Origin: Bacteroidales bacterium
GTDB lineage: Bacteria; Bacteroidota; Bacteroidia; Bacteroidales; UBA3663
Direction of reading: 5' to 3'
Assembly (NCBI GenBank): GCA_030526445.1
Contig: JAUNCV010000070.1
Span: 1 to 9,938 of the forward strand
DNA: 9,938 bases
Shown here: positions 6,140-9,938 of the stretch, one piece after another
How the letters are laid out: each line of letters opens with the position of its first letter
How positions within the stretch are numbered: position 1 is the first letter of the stretch
Notes under the pieces: model-generated
Database searches by the model: none
Told to the model about the DNA's origin: nothing
Seen by the model: the letters and a program-made list of their open reading frames with translations, nothing else
Program-made: the position numbers and the translations under genes

Positions 6140-6730
6140 TCATGACTTGTAGTAACAAATGGTATAGACATAGCCATGGGAAGCATCGACAACGGTTTCG
6201 AATGACACACGCTCCATCACATCGGGCGTAAAGAGCGCAGGGAGATTGTCGACCAAGCCGATGCCAGTGAGTTTGAGATAGGCCTCCTTACGGGTCCACC
6301 ATACGGTGAACTGTTCGCACGGAGATGGTGCTGCCATGATGTCTTCGATCTCTTTTTCAGAGAAGCAGAAATGACACAGATTGATGTCAAGTTTCTCCTC
6401 AATGCACTCTATATCGCACCCCACATTTTGCTGGTCAACGACACACAACACCCCACTTTTGCAATGACTCAGATTGAAGTGGATGTCGGGATGGTGGCGG
6501 AGCACCGGCTTTTCGTGACCTAAATAGTCGAATTCCGGATTCTCGGCAATTCCGTATTCCTGTTTCAGGGCTTGTTTGAGCAAGAGATAAGCCTTTGTGC
6601 ACAGCACCTGATCGATAAGGAAACGAAAACTCAAAGCCTTCTTCTGTCGCCATAATGGCAGCAGAAGAAGGTCACTTTGTAGTTCCTCACGAGTTACACC
6701 CTGAGGATTGTTGAAAATTAGTTTTTTCAC
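6140..6730 (-). CDS. 4'-phosphopantetheinyl transferase, Sfp type
   Basis: The 196-residue product would transfer the phosphopantetheine arm of coenzyme A to a serine of acyl- or peptidyl-carrier proteins in the cytoplasm. Family motifs are present in order: GHEKP (71-75), FNLSH (85-89), VGCDIE with metal ligands Asp106 and Glu108 (103-108), and WWTRKEAYLKLTGIGL (144-159) with Glu149 and Lys153. The length is typical of compact Sfp/HetI-like enzymes. It starts on GTG at 6730-6728, overlapping the TGA of the TolC-like gene as GTGA, so it is probably translated by coupling. It is the last gene of the exporter operon. It may be the cell's general carrier-protein activator or be dedicated to a polyketide, peptide or aryl-lipid product moved by the exporter; the window contains no such synthase. 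Confidence 0.92.
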   Translation of the reverse strand: MKKLIFNNPQGVTREELQSDLLLLPLWRQKKALSFRFLIDQVLCTKAYLLLKQALKQEYGIAENPEFDYLGHEKPVLRHHPDIHFNLSHCKSGVLCVVDQQNVGCDIECIEEKLDINLCHFCFSEKEIEDIMAAPSPCEQFTVWWTRKEAYLKLTGIGLVDNLPALFTPDVMERVSFETVVDASHGYVYTICYYKS

Positions 6731-8070
6731 TGTTGCAGATAGAACTGAAGGATGCGCTGGCGTATGATATATTCATACTTAGCCTGAATGGCATCCTGCT
6801 TTGCCTTGACACACTTCTGACGCGACTGCTGCAAATCGAAAGTGTTGCCACGACCAGACTCATAACGAGCCTGCTCATAGTTGAAGCTTTCCTGTGCAGC
6901 ATCCAGAGCCCTGGCAGCCGAAACCTCCTTGTTCTGTGCCACGATAGCATTGGCGCAAGCGGTCTGTATCTCCTTCTGAAGTTTCTGCTTATGCTCCTCA
7001 AGCGCTATCTGTCGGCCCTGCAGGTCGATCTTGGCCTTGCGGATGCTGTTGCGAGTCTGGAAGCGGTTGAAGACAGGCACAGTGAGATGAAGTCCGAGCA
7101 CCTCGTTGAGGTTTTTGTCGAACATCTGTTTGCCGAATCCACCAATTTTCAGATTCTGATGGAACATGTTGACATAGAACGATTTGACCGAGCCACTGAG
7201 AAGAAGCTTAGGGTAATAGGCAGAACGAGCAATCTCGACACGATACTTACCCTCCTCAATAAGCGACTTAGCTGCATTGATGGCAGGCCATGTGTTCTGA
7301 GCATCCTCAAACACAGCTTCGGCCGACGGAACGATGGAGCCTGTTGACTCCACCTCGCAGATATCAAATCCCTGGCTTGAAGGGAGATTGAGCAATTGTG
7401 TAAGCGTGAGAAGCGCGAGGGTGTAATTGCTCTCAGCCTCGACGAGCGCAAACTGATCACTTGCCAATGAGGCCTCGAACTCCTTCTGCTCGCTCATAGG
7501 TCTCTTACCTTTCTCGACCATGATGCGGGCACGGTCAAGAAGCTGCTGGCAGACTTCGACCTGAGAACGTGCAACATCGACCAAGCCTTTGTAGTACAGG
7601 CACTGGAGATATTGCACTGAAACCTGAATGCCAATGTCTTTACGCGCCTGCTCCAGATTGGCCGCTGCTGCTTCGAGACTGAAACGATCGGCCTTGATGC
7701 TATTTTTCACATTGAAGCCATCGAAGAGAGTGACCGAAGCATTGACGCCCATGGTGGTATATGACAGGTCGCGACTGACTGTGCTGGTACCCGGATTCAT
7801 TGAGCCTGTAGTGGCATTGTAGTTACCGAAACTGATCTGCTCGCCAAACTGCGCATTGACCTCGGGCAAATAGCCATTGCGACTGGTATTGAGCTGCACA
7901 TCGCGCTGACTGATTTCAAGAGCACGCTGCTGAAGGTTGAGGTTGTTTTGGATGGCATGGTCGATGCACTGATCCAACGTCCACTTCTGCGCAAAGACTG
8001 CAACCGGCAGTGAGAGCATAAGTGCAACCGCAACGGCTTTGTAGTTTATCTTACCGTAAATTGTTGTCAT
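6727..8070 (-). CDS. TolC-type outer-membrane efflux channel
   Basis: The 447-residue product has a signal peptide with likely cleavage after VFA27 (FA|QKWTLDQC), followed at once by the classic TolC-family opening WTLDQCIDHAIQNNLNL. Two outer-membrane-factor halves follow: long heptad-like helices at about 125-230 and 345-440, separated by beta-strand segments at 60-120 and 285-335 (TLFDGF at 114-119 and VPVFNRFQTR at 331-340). It should form a trimeric channel in the outer membrane that docks with the adaptor encoded just upstream. The gene starts 19 bases after the adaptor stop, and that spacer is almost entirely a small inverted repeat. It overlaps the transferase gene by 4 bases. Confidence 0.93.
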   Translation of the reverse strand: MTTIYGKINYKAVAVALMLSLPVAVFAQKWTLDQCIDHAIQNNLNLQQRALEISQRDVQLNTSRNGYLPEVNAQFGEQISFGNYNATTGSMNPGTSTVSRDLSYTTMGVNASVTLFDGFNVKNSIKADRFSLEAAAANLEQARKDIGIQVSVQYLQCLYYKGLVDVARSQVEVCQQLLDRARIMVEKGKRPMSEQKEFEASLASDQFALVEAESNYTLALLTLTQLLNLPSSQGFDICEVESTGSIVPSAEAVFEDAQNTWPAINAAKSLIEEGKYRVEIARSAYYPKLLLSGSVKSFYVNMFHQNLKIGGFGKQMFDKNLNEVLGLHLTVPVFNRFQTRNSIRKAKIDLQGRQIALEEHKQKLQKEIQTACANAIVAQNKEVSAARALDAAQESFNYEQARYESGRGNTFDLQQSRQKCVKAKQDAIQAKYEYIIRQRILQFYLQQ

Positions 8071-8090
8071 ATCTAATGCAAGTATTAGAT
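8071..8090. repeat. Inverted repeat filling the adaptor/TolC spacer
   Basis: ATCTAAT and ATTAGAT are perfect 7-base inverted arms around the 6-base loop GCAAGT. The repeat begins at the base before the TolC ATG and touches the TAA of the adaptor gene. In the mRNA it could form a small AU-rich hairpin immediately before the TolC start. Confidence 0.55.
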
Positions 8091-9190
8091 TATTTCTGGA
8101 TTCCGCGCAGCTTATCTTCCTTGCTGATGCCGGATTTCACTTCAACATGTATGCCGTCAGACACACCCAACTGCACTGGGACACGCTCCCACTGCTGGTT
8201 GTTGACGTCGGCCTCGGACGATGTGAGTCGATAAACGAACGCATTGTCGCCTTCGAACTCTACACAAGTCTCATCGACAGAGAGTGCATTGGGCGCCTTA
8301 GCAATGGTGATGTTTGCATTGACACTATAGCCCGAACGCACCACGACGCCCTCTGGCACACTTGCAGTAGCCTTGAGTTCGAACATCTTTGCACCATTCT
8401 GCAAAGTGCCCTCGGGCGAAATGTAATCGAGCACAGCAGGAATATTAACCTTCTGCATTGAAGCAGGGACAAGGGTAACCTCCATGCCGGTGTGAAGTTT
8501 TGCAACCTCAGTCTCGTCAATGTTTCCGCGGAAAATAATGTCGCTCATATCGGCAACGGTGGCAATGGTTGTGCCCTGAGAGAATGAAGAAGAACCGCTG
8601 ACAGAAGTACCCACCTTGACAGGCACGTTGAGCACGATACCATTCATAGTGGAATGCACCTCAGTGGTATTGACCGAACCTGCACGACTGCTTGAACCGC
8701 GGGTAATCACCTCGACCAGAGCCTTGGCTGCAGCAACCTTATCTTTTGCCACTGCAAGGCGGTTCTGCTGCTGTTCGTTCTCCTCACGGCTAATGACGCC
8801 CTTGTCATAGAGTTCCTGTGAACGCTCAGCCTCACGTGCCACCTCTTCGAGCGAAATAGTGGCTGCTTCGACCTCGCTCTGCGCCTTGGTCAACTGGCTC
8901 ATATCAGGGATGACGCGAATGATAGCCACCACATCGCCAGCATGAACCTCCTTGCCTGCCTCGACACGCAGTTCGGTAACAACACCCGTGATCTGAGGCT
9001 TCAACTCGACCTGAGTACGCGCCTCAAGAGCACCTGTTGCAACAATCTTCTTGACGATGTCACGCTGTACTGGTGCAACAACTTCGTGAACTACGGGAAC
9101 AGGCTGCGACTGCTTCCAAAGGAAATAGAATGTGTAGATGACGAAGGCTCCGACAAGAACCCATCCACAAGTCTTTAAAACTTTTTTCAT
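8090..9190 (-). CDS. HlyD/MacA-type periplasmic adaptor subunit
   Basis: The 366-residue product has an N-terminal membrane anchor (about 9-25), then a beta segment and the first lipoyl half (about 50-92, containing TGALEARTQVELKPQITG). A helical hairpin (about 95-165, rich in Glu/Ala/Lys) and the second lipoyl half (about 177-197, STMNGIVLNVPVKVGTSV) follow. A beta-barrel domain (about 205-290) and a membrane-proximal domain finish the protein. This order is standard for adaptors of tripartite pumps. It links the inner-membrane permease encoded before it with the outer-membrane channel encoded after it. Spacing is 38 bases from the permease and 19 bases to the channel gene, consistent with one transcript. 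Pairing with a MacB-type permease makes it MacA-like and not an RND adaptor. Confidence 0.92.
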   Translation of the reverse strand: MKKVLKTCGWVLVGAFVIYTFYFLWKQSQPVPVVHEVVAPVQRDIVKKIVATGALEARTQVELKPQITGVVTELRVEAGKEVHAGDVVAIIRVIPDMSQLTKAQSEVEAATISLEEVAREAERSQELYDKGVISREENEQQQNRLAVAKDKVAAAKALVEVITRGSSSRAGSVNTTEVHSTMNGIVLNVPVKVGTSVSGSSSFSQGTTIATVADMSDIIFRGNIDETEVAKLHTGMEVTLVPASMQKVNIPAVLDYISPEGTLQNGAKMFELKATASVPEGVVVRSGYSVNANITIAKAPNALSVDETCVEFEGDNAFVYRLTSSEADVNNQQWERVPVQLGVSDGIHVEVKSGISKEDKLRGIQK

Positions 9191-9228
9191 ATAGGTTATA
9201 TTTTTAATTTTCGAAACATGATGTTACA

Positions 9229-9938
9229 TTATTCTGCTCTAAGTGCCTCTATGGCCTTAATGGCCAAGGCTCGTTTTGCAGGAACAAAACCGGCGAACAA
9301 ACCGCCCAGAATCAGTATGATAAAAGCTGCTATTGCCGGGATGAACGGAACATGCGGGTTGGCGAAGAAGCCCGACTCGCCCGTTGCCGTCATGCGGTTG
9401 ACAAAGTAAAGTCCCCACACGCCAACGACGATTCCCAATATGCCTGCAGCAAGTGTAAGCACAAGACTCTCGCACATGATCTGCTTGATGATGGTCCAGG
9501 GCTCAGCGCCCAGTGCACGACGCACACCAATCTCCTGTGTTCGCTCCTTGACGGTAACCATCATGATATTGGAGATACCAATCAGGCCGGCCAACAAGGT
9601 GCCTAAGCCCACAAGCCACACGAGTGCATTGATGCCACCAATCATAATGTCAAACTGATTGAGCTGGCTCTTCATGTCTAACGTCACAAATGCAGACATG
9701 TCGTCGGGGTGTATCTGATGATTATTGCGTATTATCTCGTCGAACTTCTGATAATACTCACCCGATTCATATTCATCGGACAGAACCATAAAGAGTCTGT
9801 CGGCCTTGCCAACGGCATTGTACAGATACTGAGCAGTGGTGATGGGCATAAAGACGGAGTTAGACTCGTTCGGACCTAAATTGACCATATCTTTGGTTTT
9901 CTTATCAACTCCGACAACGCTGTAGATGTTTCATTCTA
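9229..9938 (-). CDS. MacB/FtsX-type ABC transporter permease, C-terminal part (partial, with an in-frame stop near the edge)
   Basis: The readable frame carries the end of a MacB-type periplasmic core domain, then the FtsX domain. Counting from the internal ATG at 9888, there are membrane segments at about 82-110, 136-163 and 183-205, with the signature ERTQEIGVRRALGA at 115-128 and AIKAIEALRAE at the end. Such permeases are about 400 residues and work as dimers with a separate ATPase, coupling ATP use to the adaptor and TolC channel. Only about 230 residues are visible, so this is the C-terminal half. Upstream of 9888 the frame still reads as family sequence (IYSVVGVDKKTKD), but a TGA occurs in frame at 9931-9933. 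The stop may reflect a frameshift in the gene or an error at the end of the sequence. Confidence 0.85.

Noticed and set aside
6733..7347. Plus-strand 204-residue frame opposite the TolC-like gene
   Set aside because: It is antisense to a clear TolC-family gene with signal peptide and helical repeats; the long open frame follows from codon bias on the other strand.

Overview
The window reads as Bacteroidota chromosome, most like a gut or oral Prevotella/Bacteroides-type organism. Three things point there. Promoters follow the Bacteroidota form TTTG-N20-TAnnTTTGC. Start codons lack Shine-Dalgarno sites and sit behind AT-rich leaders. The protein families (FISUMP repeats, YD-like lipoproteins, DUF3791/DUF3990 modules, separate MacB-type permease subunits) are typical of the phylum. 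No rRNA, tRNA, insertion sequence or CRISPR array was seen.

Left part (1-5031). A DUF3791-like gene runs off the left edge on the minus strand behind its own promoter. Diverging from it is a gene for a 402-residue exported protein of unknown function (473-1681, plus). Facing that gene is a probable two-gene minus-strand unit: a 485-residue lipoprotein with YD-like segments (3574-5031) and then a 555-residue exported protein with two FISUMP domains (1830-3497). A strong inverted repeat with T-tracts on both sides lies between the converging genes and probably terminates both transcripts. The 89-472 gap holds two divergent promoters.

Middle part (5032-6069). A 382-base gap holds two divergent promoters. 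The rightward one drives a small module: an intact DUF3791 gene overlapping by 4 bases a DUF3990 gene. The DUF3990 gene keeps only its N-terminal third. At about 5787 recognisable sequence jumps to another frame that looks like the C-terminal part of a further small gene. The likely history is one internal deletion that removed the end of DUF3990 and the start of the next gene. The module ends at a second copy of the inverted-repeat terminator found at 1709-1750.

Right part (6140-9938). A tightly packed minus-strand operon reads, in transcription order: MacB/FtsX-type ABC permease (entering from the right edge), HlyD/MacA-type periplasmic adaptor, TolC-type outer-membrane channel, and a Sfp-type 4'-phosphopantetheinyl transferase that starts on GTG and overlaps the tolC-like stop. 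The first three would form a tripartite envelope-spanning exporter. The transferase activates carrier proteins and may be linked to an exported product made elsewhere, or may simply be co-transcribed. An in-frame stop lies 8 bases from the right edge in the permease gene, so that gene is either frameshifted or affected by an error at the sequence end.
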